A stretch of 64,000 nt of DNA from Billgrantia azerbaijanica (lineage in GTDB: Bacteria > Pseudomonadota > Gammaproteobacteria > Pseudomonadales > Halomonadaceae). Each line of letters begins with the position of its first letter. Position 1 is the first letter of the stretch. The DNA is taken from contig SBLD01000002.1 of assembly GCA_004551485.1 (NCBI GenBank), forward strand, positions 248,001 through 312,000. The letters run 5' to 3'. The notes below the pieces were generated by a model. It searched no databases and was not told the DNA's origin. It saw only the letters and a list, made by a program, of their open reading frames with translations. Of the stretch, positions 36,074 through 45,491 are shown one piece after another. Both the position numbers and the translations under genes were made by a program.

Positions 36074-37782
36074 GTGCCGCTCCCTCCAGCGGTGTCACGT
36101 CGCGCCGCCGCGCCGCGCCGGCGCCCATGGGGCGGGCCCGCTACGTGCTGGTGTTGGGTCTGGTGGCGCTCGGCATGCTGCTGCTGGCGGGGCGCATCGC
36201 GACGCTGCACGTGCTCGATCGTCCCTTCCTGCAGGGGCAGGGCAATGCCCGCATCCTGCGCACCGAACCCCTCTCCGCGCACCGCGGCATGATCACCGAC
36301 CGCCACGGCGAACCGCTGGCGATCTCCACGCCGGTGGTGACGCTCTGGGCCAACCCCCAGGAGGTGTCCGAGGATCGCATCCAGCGCCTGATGCTGGCCC
36401 GGGCGCTGGAGATGCCGTTGGAGACGCTCGATGCGCGCCTCGCGCGCTATTCCGAGCACGAGTTCATGTACCTGCGCCGGCAGTTGACGCCGGCGGCGGC
36501 CCAGCGAGTGCTCGACCTGCGCCTGGCCGGGGTCTATGCGCAGCACGAGTACAAGCGCTACTATCCCGCCGGCGAGGTGACCGCCCAACTGATCGGGGTC
36601 ACCAACGTCGACGACCGGGGCCAGGAGGGACTCGAACTTGCCTACCAGCCCTATCTCGCCGGCACCCCCGGCCAGCGGCGGGTGGTCAAGGACCGCCGCG
36701 GCCAGCTGGTGCGCGACCTCGCCGTGCTGCGCGAGGCCGAGCCGGGGGGCGAGCTGATGCTTTCCATCGACCAGCGCCTGCAGTACATGGCCTACCGCGA
36801 GCTCAAGGCGGCGGTGGCCGAGCACGATGCCGACGGCGGCATCGTGGTGATGCTCGATGCGCGCACTGGCGAGGTGCTGGCCATGGCCAACCAGCCCTCC
36901 TACAACCCCAACAACCGCGCGGGGCTCGATCCCCAGGGGCTGCGCAACCGGGCGATCGTCGATGTCTTCGAGCCCGGCTCGGTGATGAAGCCGCTGGCCA
37001 TGTCGGCGCTGCTCGAGACCGGCAAGTTCCCGCCCGGCACCGTGGTGGACACCGCGCCTGGCTGGATGGTCATCGACCGCTATACCATCAAGGACATCCG
37101 CAACTACGGCGAGCTGACCCTGGCCGGGATCCTCGAGAAGTCCTCCAACATCGGCATGTCCAAGCTGACCCTGCAACTCGACGACCCCGTGGTGCCCGAG
37201 CGCTATCGGGCGCTGGGTTTCGACCGCGTCCCGGGGACCGGCTTCCCGGGCGAAGCCAGCGGCAGCGTGCCGGCGCCGGTGCGCTGGTCGAGCAGCCAGT
37301 GGGCGGCGCTCTCCTACGGCTATGGTCTCTCGGTCTCGGCCCTGCAGCTGGCCAGCGCCTACACCGCCATCGCCAACCACGGCGAACGCTTGCCGCCGTC
37401 TCTGCTGCGCCTGGACCAGGCGCCACGCGGCGAGCCCGTGATCGCTCCCGGGGTCGCCGATCGCATCCTGGCCATGATGGACCAGGTCGTGGAGCCGGGC
37501 ACCGGCGCCCGGCGCGCCCTGGTGCCGGGCTACAGCGTGGCCGGCAAGACCGGCACCGTGCGCAAGACTGGGGGCGGGGGCTATCAGGAAGATGCCTACC
37601 GCTCGCTGTTCGTGGGCATCGCGCCGGTGTCCGACCCGCGCATCGTCACCGTGGTGATGATCGACCATCCCCGCGGCGACGACTACTACGGCGGCGCTGT
37701 GGCCGCGCCGGTCTTCTCGCGGGTGGCCGGCAGCGCCCTGCGCGTGCTCGACGTGCCACCCGACCAGCGTGATCGCCGCTGA
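36070..37782 (+). CDS. ftsI: Peptidoglycan transpeptidase FtsI (PBP3)
   Basis: FtsI is the septal D,D-transpeptidase paired with FtsW. The 570-residue protein has an N-terminal transmembrane helix (about 25-42) and a pedestal domain beginning R-I-L-R-T-E-P-L-S-A-H-R-G-M-I-T-D-R. Catalytic motifs are S-V-M-K with Ser304, S-S-N at about 358-360 and K-T-G at about 493-495. The ATG at 36070 overlaps the ftsL stop; the frame is open further upstream inside ftsL. Confidence 0.97.
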   Translation: MSAAPSSGVTSRRRAAPAPMGRARYVLVLGLVALGMLLLAGRIATLHVLDRPFLQGQGNARILRTEPLSAHRGMITDRHGEPLAISTPVVTLWANPQEVSEDRIQRLMLARALEMPLETLDARLARYSEHEFMYLRRQLTPAAAQRVLDLRLAGVYAQHEYKRYYPAGEVTAQLIGVTNVDDRGQEGLELAYQPYLAGTPGQRRVVKDRRGQLVRDLAVLREAEPGGELMLSIDQRLQYMAYRELKAAVAEHDADGGIVVMLDARTGEVLAMANQPSYNPNNRAGLDPQGLRNRAIVDVFEPGSVMKPLAMSALLETGKFPPGTVVDTAPGWMVIDRYTIKDIRNYGELTLAGILEKSSNIGMSKLTLQLDDPVVPERYRALGFDRVPGTGFPGEASGSVPAPVRWSSSQWAALSYGYGLSVSALQLASAYTAIANHGERLPPSLLRLDQAPRGEPVIAPGVADRILAMMDQVVEPGTGARRALVPGYSVAGKTGTVRKTGGGGYQEDAYRSLFVGIAPVSDPRIVTVVMIDHPRGDDYYGGAVAAPVFSRVAGSALRVLDVPPDQRDRR

Positions 37783-37801
37783 CCCTTCCGGAGGAGTGAC
37801 C

Positions 37802-39307
37802 ATGCAAGTGACTGCATCCCGTTTCCAGGCCGCGCTGCGCCGCTGTTGGCCCGAACTGGCGCTCGAGGCGCCGCTGCCGGAGACGCTGCGCCTGGTGGAG
37901 GACAGTCGGCGCGTGGCGCCGGACGACGTCTTCGTGGCCGTGCCCGGGGTGACGGTGGACGGTCGCGACTTCGTCGAGGCGGCGCTGGCGGCCGGTGCTG
38001 CCGGGGTGCTCTACCACCTCGGGCGCGACGAAACCCTGCCCGAGCGGCTTGCCGACCCGCGCGTGATGGCGTTGCCCTTCCTGCGCCAGCGCCTGGGCGA
38101 GCTGGGCCAGGCGCTCCACGAGGTGCCCGCCTCGCTCGAGCTCATCGCCGTCACCGGCACCAACGGCAAGAGTTCGGTGACCCACTACATCGCCGAGCTG
38201 AGCCGCGCGCTGGGACGCGAGGCCGGCGTGGTGGGCACGCTCGGTCACGGCCGGCCGGGGGCCCTGGCGGAGGGGCGGCTGACCACGCCGGGGCCGCTGG
38301 CGCTGCAGGCGGCGCTGGGCGAGATGGTCGGTGAGGGCATGACCCGCGTGGCCATGGAGGCCTCCTCCCACGCCCTCGAGCAGGACCGCCTCGACGGCTG
38401 CCGGGTGAGCGCGGCGGTGTTCACCAACCTCAGCCGCGACCACCTCGACTACCACGGCAGCATGGCTGCCTACGCCGCCGCCAAGGCGCGCCTGTTCCGC
38501 CGGCCTGAGATCGCGCTCGCCGTGGTCAACGCTGACGACCCCCTGGCACGGCTGATGCTCGCCGGCGTCGCCGGCGGCGTGCGGGTGCTGGCCGTGGGCA
38601 GCGACCCGGCAGCGACGCTGCGCGTGCTCGACTGGCAGGCCTCGCCGGCGGGTCAACTGGCCCTCGTGGCCACGCCGGAGGGGGAGCGCCCGCTGGAGCT
38701 GTCGCTGCTCGGGCGCTTCACCCTCGACAACCTGCTGCTCGCCATCGCCACGCTCCATGGTCTCGGCGAGTCGCTGGAGGCGCTCTTTGCGGCGGCCGCG
38801 CGCGTCTCGCCGGTACCGGGGCGCCTGCAGCCGCTGGGCCGCCCCGGCTCTCCCCAGGTGATCGTCGACTACGCCCACACCCCGGCGGCGCTGGAGAACG
38901 CCCTGACGGCGCTGCGCGCCCATCTCTCCGGCCGCGGCCGGCTGTGGTGCCTGTTCGGCTGCGGCGGCGAGCGCGACAGCGGCAAGCGGCCGCTGATGGC
39001 CGCCGCCGCCGAGCGCCAGGCGGACCGTCTGGTGATCACCGACGACAATCCCCGCGGCGAGGATCCCGCGGCGATCCGCGAGCAGGTGCTGGCCGGCCTC
39101 TCGGCGGCCGGGCGCGAGAAGGCCTGGAACCTGGCCGATCGTCGCGAGGCCATCGCCCGGGTGCTGAGCGAGGCTGCGGCCGACGACGTCGTGCTCGTCG
39201 CCGGCAAGGGCCACGAGACCTACCAGGAGGTGGCGGGCGCACGCCATGCCTTCAGCGATGCGGACGAGGTGACGCATGCCCTGGCCCGCCGGGAGGCCTC
39301 GGCATGA
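37802..39307 (+). CDS. murE: UDP-MurNAc-tripeptide synthetase MurE
   Basis: MurE adds the third stem residue to UDP-MurNAc-L-Ala-D-Glu. The 501-residue protein has the ATP-binding T-G-T-N-G-K-S-S motif (about residues 119-126). The substrate-specificity motif D-D-N-P-R-G-E-D-P is typical of meso-diaminopimelate enzymes, so the peptidoglycan should contain meso-DAP. I preferred ATG 37802 because GGAGGAGT lies 6 bases upstream; ATG 37769 would add 11 residues and overlap ftsI. The stop overlaps murF. Confidence 0.96.
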   Translation: MQVTASRFQAALRRCWPELALEAPLPETLRLVEDSRRVAPDDVFVAVPGVTVDGRDFVEAALAAGAAGVLYHLGRDETLPERLADPRVMALPFLRQRLGELGQALHEVPASLELIAVTGTNGKSSVTHYIAELSRALGREAGVVGTLGHGRPGALAEGRLTTPGPLALQAALGEMVGEGMTRVAMEASSHALEQDRLDGCRVSAAVFTNLSRDHLDYHGSMAAYAAAKARLFRRPEIALAVVNADDPLARLMLAGVAGGVRVLAVGSDPAATLRVLDWQASPAGQLALVATPEGERPLELSLLGRFTLDNLLLAIATLHGLGESLEALFAAAARVSPVPGRLQPLGRPGSPQVIVDYAHTPAALENALTALRAHLSGRGRLWCLFGCGGERDSGKRPLMAAAAERQADRLVITDDNPRGEDPAAIREQVLAGLSAAGREKAWNLADRREAIARVLSEAAADDVVLVAGKGHETYQEVAGARHAFSDADEVTHALARREASA

Positions 39308-40665
39308 GCCAGTGCGGCCTGGCGAGCCTCGCCGCGGTGGCGGAAGCCCTGGGGCTGCCGGCACCGGCCGAGGACCTCGCGATCACCGCCATCGTCACCG
39401 ATACTCGCCGGCTCGTGCCCGGCAGCCTGTTCGTGGCGCTCAAGGGCGAGCGCTTCGACGCCCATGACTTCCTCGCCCAGGCGCGCGAAGCGGGAGCCGC
39501 GGCGGCCGTGGTCGAGCGAGCGGTGGGCGACGCGCCGCCCCAGCTCGTGGTGGCGGACACCCGCCTGGCGCTGGGCCTGCTGGCGCGCACGCGTCGCCGC
39601 GCCTGGGGCGGGCCACTGGTGGCGGTGACCGGCAACAGCGGCAAGACCAGCGTCAAGGAACTGCTCAAGGCGGTGCTGGCCGCCGAGGGGCCGACGCTCG
39701 CCACCCGCGGCAACCTCAACAACGACATCGGCGCGCCGCTGACGCTGCTCGAGCTCGCCCCCGGTCACCGTCACGCCGTGGTGGAACTCGGCGCCAACCA
39801 CCTCGGCGAGATCGCCTGGACCACCGCCCTGGCCGAGCCGCAGGTGGCAGTGATCACCAACGTCACCGGGGCTCATGTCGGCGAGTTCGGCGGCATGGGG
39901 CGCATCGCCCAGGCCAAGGGGGAGATCCTGGCCGGACTGCCGTCCGAGGGAGTGGCGGTGCTCAACCGTGACGACGCCTACTTTCCGCTCTGGTCGCGGC
40001 TGGCCGCTCCGCGCGAGGTGCTGGATTTCGGCCTGGGCGAGGGCGCCCGGGTCACGGCCGAGGCGCTGGCCTGCGACGCCCTGGGACGCTATGCTTTCAC
40101 GCTTGTCGTGGACGGCCGCTCACTGGGACGCGTGCAGCTGGCACTGCTGGGGCGCCACGGCGTGGCCAACGCCCTGGCGGCCGCGGCGGCGGCGCTGGCG
40201 CTGGGGCTGCCCGCCGAGCGCGTCCTTGCGGGGCTGGCGGCGGCCGCGCCGATGCCGGGACGGCTCAATGCCGTGGTCGGCATCCGCGACACGCGACTGC
40301 TGGACGATACCTATAACGCCAATCCCGGTGCGGTGAAGGCGGCCCTGGCGCTGCTCGCCGAGCTGCCGGGGCCACGCTGGTGCCTGCTGGGCGCCATGGG
40401 CGAACTGGGCGACGACTCGGCACGGCTGCACGCCGAGGTCGGCCGCTACGCACGGGAACAGGGAATCGACGTGCTCGGCACCTGCGGGGAGGCGGCTCGC
40501 CCCGCCAGCGACGCCTTCGGCGACGGCGGGTGCCATTTCAATGATCGCGAGGCGCTCAGGCGTCACGTCCTGGACCATCTGCCCCCCGGTGCCAGCGTGC
40601 TGGTCAAGGGGTCGCGCAGCGCCGGCATGGAAGAGATCGTGGCCGCGCTGCGCGCCGACGCTTAG
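39304..40665 (+). CDS. murF: UDP-MurNAc-tripeptide D-alanyl-D-alanine ligase MurF
   Basis: MurF attaches the D-Ala-D-Ala dipeptide made by Ddl, which is encoded in the same cluster. The 453-residue protein has the Mur-ligase P-loop V-T-G-N-S-G-K-T-S-V-K (about residues 110-120), N-L-N-N-D-I-G-A-P-L-T-L and the D-D-T-Y-N-A-N-P motif of the central domain. The start overlaps the murE stop by 4 bases. Confidence 0.96.
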   Translation: MSQCGLASLAAVAEALGLPAPAEDLAITAIVTDTRRLVPGSLFVALKGERFDAHDFLAQAREAGAAAAVVERAVGDAPPQLVVADTRLALGLLARTRRRAWGGPLVAVTGNSGKTSVKELLKAVLAAEGPTLATRGNLNNDIGAPLTLLELAPGHRHAVVELGANHLGEIAWTTALAEPQVAVITNVTGAHVGEFGGMGRIAQAKGEILAGLPSEGVAVLNRDDAYFPLWSRLAAPREVLDFGLGEGARVTAEALACDALGRYAFTLVVDGRSLGRVQLALLGRHGVANALAAAAAALALGLPAERVLAGLAAAAPMPGRLNAVVGIRDTRLLDDTYNANPGAVKAALALLAELPGPRWCLLGAMGELGDDSARLHAEVGRYAREQGIDVLGTCGEAARPASDAFGDGGCHFNDREALRRHVLDHLPPGASVLVKGSRSAGMEEIVAALRADA

Positions 40666-40679
40666 GGTGAACGCAACAC

Positions 40680-41762
40680 ATGCTGCTTTATCTGGCCGAA
40701 TTCCTGGCGCAGTTCCAGAGCGCCTTCAACGTCTTCAACTACCTGACCCTGCGCATGATCCTGGGCACCCTGACGGCTCTGCTGCTGTGCCTGTGGCTGG
40801 GTCCCTGGGTGATCCGCCGCCTGGTCGAGCGCCAGATCGGTCAGGCGGTGCGCGATGACGGCCCCCAGTCGCACCTCTCCAAGGCCGGTACGCCGACCAT
40901 GGGCGGCGCCATGATCCTGCTGGCGATGGCCGTGAGCACCCTGCTGTGGGGCGATCTCGCCAACCACTACGTGTGGATCGTGCTGGCGGTGACGCTCGGT
41001 TTCGGCGCCATCGGCTGGGTGGACGACTACCGCAAGGTGGTGGAGAAGAACCCGCGGGGGCTACCGGCGCGCTGGAAGTACTTCTGGCAGTCGCTGATCG
41101 GCGGCCTGGCGGCGGTGCTGCTCTACGTCACCGCGGTCTCGCCGGTGGAGACCAGCCTGATCGTGCCGATGTTCAAGGAGTTCGTGCTGCCGCTCGGCGT
41201 CTTCTACGTGGTGCTCACCTACCTGGTGATCGTGGGCAGCTCCAACGCCGTCAACCTCACCGATGGCCTCGACGGCCTGGCGATCATGCCCACCGTGATG
41301 GTGGCGATGGGGCTCGCCGTGTTCGCCTACGCCAGCGGTAACGCCGTGTTCGCCGAGTACCTGCAGATCCCCAATATCCCCGGTGCCGGCGAGCTCGCGG
41401 TGTTCTGTGCGACCATCGCCGGCGCCGGCCTCGGCTTCCTGTGGTTCAATACCTACCCGGCCCAGGTCTTCATGGGCGACGTGGGGGCGCTCGCCCTGGG
41501 TGCGGCGCTGGGCGTGGTGGCGGTGATCGTGCGCCAGGAGATCGTGCTCTTCGTGATGGGGGGCATCTTCGTCATGGAGACCGTCTCGGTGATCCTGCAG
41601 GTGGGCTCCTACAAGCTCACCGGCCGGCGCATCTTCCGCATGGCGCCGTTGCACCATCACTACGAGCTGAAGGGATGGCCGGAGCCGCGGGTCATCGTGC
41701 GCTTCTGGATCATCACCGTGGTGCTGGTGCTGATGGGGCTGGCGACGTTGAAGATCCGCTGA
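40680..41762 (+). CDS. mraY: Phospho-MurNAc-pentapeptide translocase MraY
   Basis: MraY transfers phospho-MurNAc-pentapeptide to undecaprenyl phosphate, making lipid I. The 360-residue integral membrane protein has about ten helices. It carries the catalytic aspartates in W-V-D-D-Y-R-K-V and N-L-T-D-G-L-D-G-L, and the late [11 protein letters not shown] and P-L-H-H-H-Y-E segments. It is in its usual place between murF and murD. Confidence 0.98.
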   Translation: MLLYLAEFLAQFQSAFNVFNYLTLRMILGTLTALLLCLWLGPWVIRRLVERQIGQAVRDDGPQSHLSKAGTPTMGGAMILLAMAVSTLLWGDLANHYVWIVLAVTLGFGAIGWVDDYRKVVEKNPRGLPARWKYFWQSLIGGLAAVLLYVTAVSPVETSLIVPMFKEFVLPLGVFYVVLTYLVIVGSSNAVNLTDGLDGLAIMPTVMVAMGLAVFAYASGNAVFAEYLQIPNIPGAGELAVFCATIAGAGLGFLWFNTYPAQVFMGDVGALALGAALGVVAVIVRQEIVLFVMGGIFVMETVSVILQVGSYKLTGRRIFRMAPLHHHYELKGWPEPRVIVRFWIITVVLVLMGLATLKIR

Positions 41763-41797
41763 GGGACGCTGTGCTCGGGACGAGCGAGGAGGCAGGC

Positions 41798-43189
41798 GTG
41801 ACCAAGGTCAAGGTGCCGAGAGGCGTGACGCTGGTGGTGGGCCTGGGCCTGTCGGGCCGGGCGATCTGCCGCCACCTGGCGCGCCAGGGCGTGCCTTTCA
41901 TGGTCGCCGACACCCGGTCGGCGCCGCCGGGGCTGGCCGAATTCCGGGCCGCCCACCCGGGGATCGAGATCCATTGCGGGCCGCTGAGTGCCCTGGATCT
42001 TGCCGAGGTCGCGGAGGTGGTGCTGAGCCCGGGGGTCGACCCGGCCACGCCGGGTCTCGAGGGCCTCGCCGACGCGCGCCATCCGGCCACCGGCGAGCCG
42101 CGCCTGGTGGGCGAGATCGCGCTCTTTCGGCGCGCCTGCCACGCCCCGGTCGCCGCCATCACCGGCTCGAACGCCAAGTCCACCGTCACCACCCTGCTCG
42201 GCGAGATGGCCCGCGAGGCGGGGCGTCGCGTGGCGGTGGGCGGCAACCTGGGCACGCCGGCGCTCGACCTGCTGGCGGCACAGCCCGACGCCGAGCTCTT
42301 CGTGCTGGAGCTCTCCAGCTTCCAGCTCGAGACCACGCCGTGGCTCGGTGCCGAGACGGCGGCCTTCCTCAACCTCTCCGAGGATCACCTCGACCGTCAC
42401 GGCGACATCGCCGGCTACCGCGCGGCCAAGCTCGCCATCTTCCGTGACGCCCGCCATGGCGTGGTCAATGCCGAGGAGCCGCTCACCTGGCCGGAAGTGC
42501 CGCTGCCCGCCCTGGACCGCTTCACCACCGCCGCGCCCGCCCCGGGCGAGTGGGGCATCGCCCGCCGGGACGGACGCGACTGGCTGATGCACGGTGAAGC
42601 GCCGCTGATGCCCACGCAGGCGCTGCGCCTGGCGGGGCGTCACAACCAGGCCAACGCCCTGGCGGCGCTCGCCATGGGCACCCGCCTGGGGCTGCCGCTT
42701 GCCGCCATGACTGCGGTGCTCGCGCGCTTCCCCGGCCTGCCGCACCGCGGCGAGACGGTGGCGACGCTTGCCGGCGTGCGCTGGATCAACGACTCCAAGG
42801 GCACCAACGTGGGCGCCACGCTCGCGGCCATCGCCGGCCTGGGGCCGACGCTCGACGGGCGCCTGGTGCTGCTCGCCGGCGGGGTGGGCAAGGGCGCCGA
42901 CTTCGCGCCGCTTGCCGCCCCCCTGGCCCGCTACGGTCGCGAGGCGATCCTCTTCGGCGCCGACGCCGAGCGCCTGGCGGCCGCGCTCGAGGGGCGGGTG
43001 GCCATCTCCCGCGTCGCGGACCTCGAGGCCGCCATGGCGCGCGCCGCCGCGATCGCGGCTCCCGGTGACTGCGTGCTGCTCTCGCCGGCCTGCGCCAGCC
43101 TCGACCAGTTCGCCAACTACCAGGCCCGGGGGGATGCCTTCCGCCGTTGGGTCGAGGCGCGCGCCGGCGGCCGGGAGGCGCACGCATGA
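41798..43189 (+). CDS. murD: UDP-MurNAc-alanine--D-glutamate ligase MurD
   Basis: MurD adds D-glutamate to UDP-MurNAc-L-Ala. The 463-residue protein has the N-terminal nucleotide-binding V-V-G-L-G-L-S-G-R, the ATP motif T-G-S-N-A-K-S-T-V and L-S-E-D-H-L-D-R-H. I chose the GTG at 41798 because GAGGAGG lies 6 bases upstream and the protein then begins V-T-K-V-K-V-P; another GTG at 41771 is possible but less well placed. It overlaps ftsW by 4 bases. Confidence 0.95.
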   Translation: MTKVKVPRGVTLVVGLGLSGRAICRHLARQGVPFMVADTRSAPPGLAEFRAAHPGIEIHCGPLSALDLAEVAEVVLSPGVDPATPGLEGLADARHPATGEPRLVGEIALFRRACHAPVAAITGSNAKSTVTTLLGEMAREAGRRVAVGGNLGTPALDLLAAQPDAELFVLELSSFQLETTPWLGAETAAFLNLSEDHLDRHGDIAGYRAAKLAIFRDARHGVVNAEEPLTWPEVPLPALDRFTTAAPAPGEWGIARRDGRDWLMHGEAPLMPTQALRLAGRHNQANALAALAMGTRLGLPLAAMTAVLARFPGLPHRGETVATLAGVRWINDSKGTNVGATLAAIAGLGPTLDGRLVLLAGGVGKGADFAPLAAPLARYGREAILFGADAERLAAALEGRVAISRVADLEAAMARAAAIAAPGDCVLLSPACASLDQFANYQARGDAFRRWVEARAGGREAHA

Positions 43190-44406
43190 GTCGCCTGACC
43201 CGTCTGCGTGAGCGCCTGTCGACGCGTGACCAGCCGTTCGACGGCTGGCTGCTGTTCGCCGCGCTGGCCCTGCTGCTGATCGGCTGGGTGATGGTCACCT
43301 CGGCCTCCACCGAAGTGGCGGCGGGGCTCACCGGCAATCCCTACTATTTCAGCCAGCGCCATGGCGTCTTCGTGCTGCTGGCGGCGCTGGCCGCTGCCCT
43401 GGCGCTGCGCGTGCCGCTCGCCTGGTGGCGGGCCAACGGGCCGCTGCTGCTGCTGGCCGGTTTCGTGCTGTTGCTGGCGGTGCTGCTGGTGGGGCGCGAG
43501 GTCAACGGCAGTCGGCGCTGGATCTCGCTGCCCGGCATCCCCCTGAACCTGCAGGCCTCGGAAGTCGCCAAGCTGTGCCTGATCGTCTACCTGGCCGGTT
43601 ACCTGGAACGCTTCCTGCCCGCCGTGCGCCGGCAGTGGGGGGCCTTCCTGCGTCCGCTGCTGGTGGTCGGGGTGTTCGCGGCGCTGCTGATCCTCGAGCC
43701 GGACTATGGGGCCGTGGTGGTGATGACCGGCTGCGCCATGGGCATGCTGCTGATGGCCGGCGCGCCCTGGGGACGCTTCGTGTTGATCCTCGGGGGACTC
43801 GGCGTGCTGGGGTTCTATGCCGCTATTGCCGAACCCTATCGCCTGGCGCGCCTGACCAGTTTCACCGATCCCTGGGCCGACCAGTTCGCCAGCGGCTACC
43901 AGCTGACCCAGGCGCTGATCGCCTTCGGGCGCGGCCACTGGCTGGGTACCGGGCTCGGCAACAGCGTGCAGAAGCTGTACTACCTGCCCGAGGCGCACAC
44001 CGATTTCGTCTTTGCCGTGCTGGCCGAGGAGCTGGGCCTGGTCGGTGCCGTCGGCGTGGTGGCCCTGTTCGCGCTGCTCATCGTCCGCGCGCTGGCGGTC
44101 GGGCGGCGCGCCGAGCTGGCACGGCTGGCCTTCGCCGCCTACCTGAGCTATGGCATCGCCTTCGTGATCGCGGCCCAGGCCTTCATCAACATCGCCGTCA
44201 GCACCGGCATGCTGCCCACCAAGGGACTGACCCTGCCGCTGCTCAGCTACGGTGGCTCGAGTCTGCTGGTGAGCGGCGTGATGGTGGCGCTGCTGCTGCG
44301 TGCCGACATCGAGACCCGCCTGGCGGTGCGGCAGGCGAGTCCCGCGGCATCGCGTTCCTCACCCAAGCCGCGTTCCACATCGAAGACACAAGGAGCCCGC
44401 CAGTGA
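43186..44406 (+). CDS. ftsW: Septal peptidoglycan glycosyltransferase FtsW
   Basis: FtsW is the SEDS-family lipid II polymerase of the divisome, working with FtsI. The 406-residue protein has about ten transmembrane helices, the conserved Q-A-S-E-V-A-K-L segment, and E-A-H-T-D-F-V-F-A-V-L-A-E-E-L-G with the catalytic aspartate. G-L-T-L-P-L-L-S-Y-G-G-S-S follows near the C-terminus. The start at 43186 overlaps the murD stop. Confidence 0.97.
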   Translation: MSRLTRLRERLSTRDQPFDGWLLFAALALLLIGWVMVTSASTEVAAGLTGNPYYFSQRHGVFVLLAALAAALALRVPLAWWRANGPLLLLAGFVLLLAVLLVGREVNGSRRWISLPGIPLNLQASEVAKLCLIVYLAGYLERFLPAVRRQWGAFLRPLLVVGVFAALLILEPDYGAVVVMTGCAMGMLLMAGAPWGRFVLILGGLGVLGFYAAIAEPYRLARLTSFTDPWADQFASGYQLTQALIAFGRGHWLGTGLGNSVQKLYYLPEAHTDFVFAVLAEELGLVGAVGVVALFALLIVRALAVGRRAELARLAFAAYLSYGIAFVIAAQAFINIAVSTGMLPTKGLTLPLLSYGGSSLLVSGVMVALLLRADIETRLAVRQASPAASRSSPKPRSTSKTQGARQ

Positions 44407-45491
44407 GCCCGTCATCCACCCGCCGCGTCCTGATCATGGCCGGGGGTACCGGCGGCCACGTGATCCCCGCGCTGTCGCTGGCCCGCGGGCTCGCCGCCCG
44501 CGGCGTCGAGGTGCACTGGCTGGGCAGCCCGCGCGGCATCGAGAATCGCCTGGTGCCCGCGGCGGGCATTGCGCTGCACCGTATCGCCGTGAGCGGGCTG
44601 CGCGGCAACGGCCTGGCCGGCTGGCTGCTCGCACCCTTCAACCTGTCGCGTGCGGTGTGGCAGGCGGCACGCATCATGCGCACCCTGGACCCGGCGCTGG
44701 TGGTGGGGCTGGGCGGCTTTGCCAGCGGTCCCGGGGGGCTGGCCGCCTGGCTGTCGCGCCGCCCCCTGGTGATCCACGAGCAGAACGCCGTGGCGGGTCT
44801 CACCAATCGCGTGCTGGCGCGCCTGGCGCGGCGCATCTTCGCCGCCTTTCCACAGGCCTTTGCCGGCCGCGGCGAGGTGATCGGCAACCCGGTGCGCGGC
44901 GAGATCGCCGCCCTGGGCGAGACGCCGCGCCCCGCCGCCGCCATGCGCGGGCGGCGCCTGCGCCTGCTGGTGGTGGGCGGCTCGCTGGGTGCGCTGGCAC
45001 TCAACCAGCGCCTGCCCGAGGCCCTGGCTCTGCTGCCCGAGGCGAGCCGCCCCGAGGTGCGCCACCAGGCCGGCCGCGACAAGGACGCGGCGACCCGGGC
45101 GGCGTATGACCAGCATGGGGTCGAAGCGGAAGTCACGGCCTTCATCGACGACATGGCGGCCGCCTACGACTGGGCCGATCTGGTGGTGTGCCGCGCCGGG
45201 GCGCTGACGGTGGCCGAGTTGGCCGCCGCTGGCAAGCCGGCGCTTTTCGTCCCTTTCCCTCATGCGGTGGACGATCACCAGACCGCCAACGCCCGAGCTC
45301 TCGTCGAGGCCGGCGCGGCGGAGCTGATCGCCCAGCGCGACATGACGGCAGCGGCGCTGGCCGAGCGCCTGGCGACGCTGCTCGATCCCGACACTCTCGC
45401 CACCATGGCCGTGCAGGCGCGCGGCGGTGCCCACCTCGATGCGGTGGAGCGCCTGGTGGCCGGTTGCATGGAGACAGGTCTTGAGCGATAG
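44403..45491 (+). CDS. murG: Lipid II synthase MurG
   Basis: MurG transfers GlcNAc to lipid I on the inner face of the membrane. The 362-residue GT-B protein has the first G-G-T-G-G-H motif near residue 15, a second glycine-rich loop (V-V-G-G-S-L-G-A) near residue 190 and the UDP-GlcNAc site [10 protein letters not shown] with H-A-V-D-D-H-Q-T-x-N-A. The start is GTG 44403 overlapping the ftsW stop (GTGA). Confidence 0.96.
   Translation: MSPSSTRRVLIMAGGTGGHVIPALSLARGLAARGVEVHWLGSPRGIENRLVPAAGIALHRIAVSGLRGNGLAGWLLAPFNLSRAVWQAARIMRTLDPALVVGLGGFASGPGGLAAWLSRRPLVIHEQNAVAGLTNRVLARLARRIFAAFPQAFAGRGEVIGNPVRGEIAALGETPRPAAAMRGRRLRLLVVGGSLGALALNQRLPEALALLPEASRPEVRHQAGRDKDAATRAAYDQHGVEAEVTAFIDDMAAAYDWADLVVCRAGALTVAELAAAGKPALFVPFPHAVDDHQTANARALVEAGAAELIAQRDMTAAALAERLATLLDPDTLATMAVQARGGAHLDAVERLVAGCMETGLER

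Noticed and set aside
42160-42195. MurD P-loop reads G-S-N-A-K-S-T instead of G-S-N-G-K-S-T
   Set aside because: From memory the Gly-to-Ala variant is known in Pseudomonas-type MurD, and the rest of the active site is intact, so it is not a sign of loss of function.
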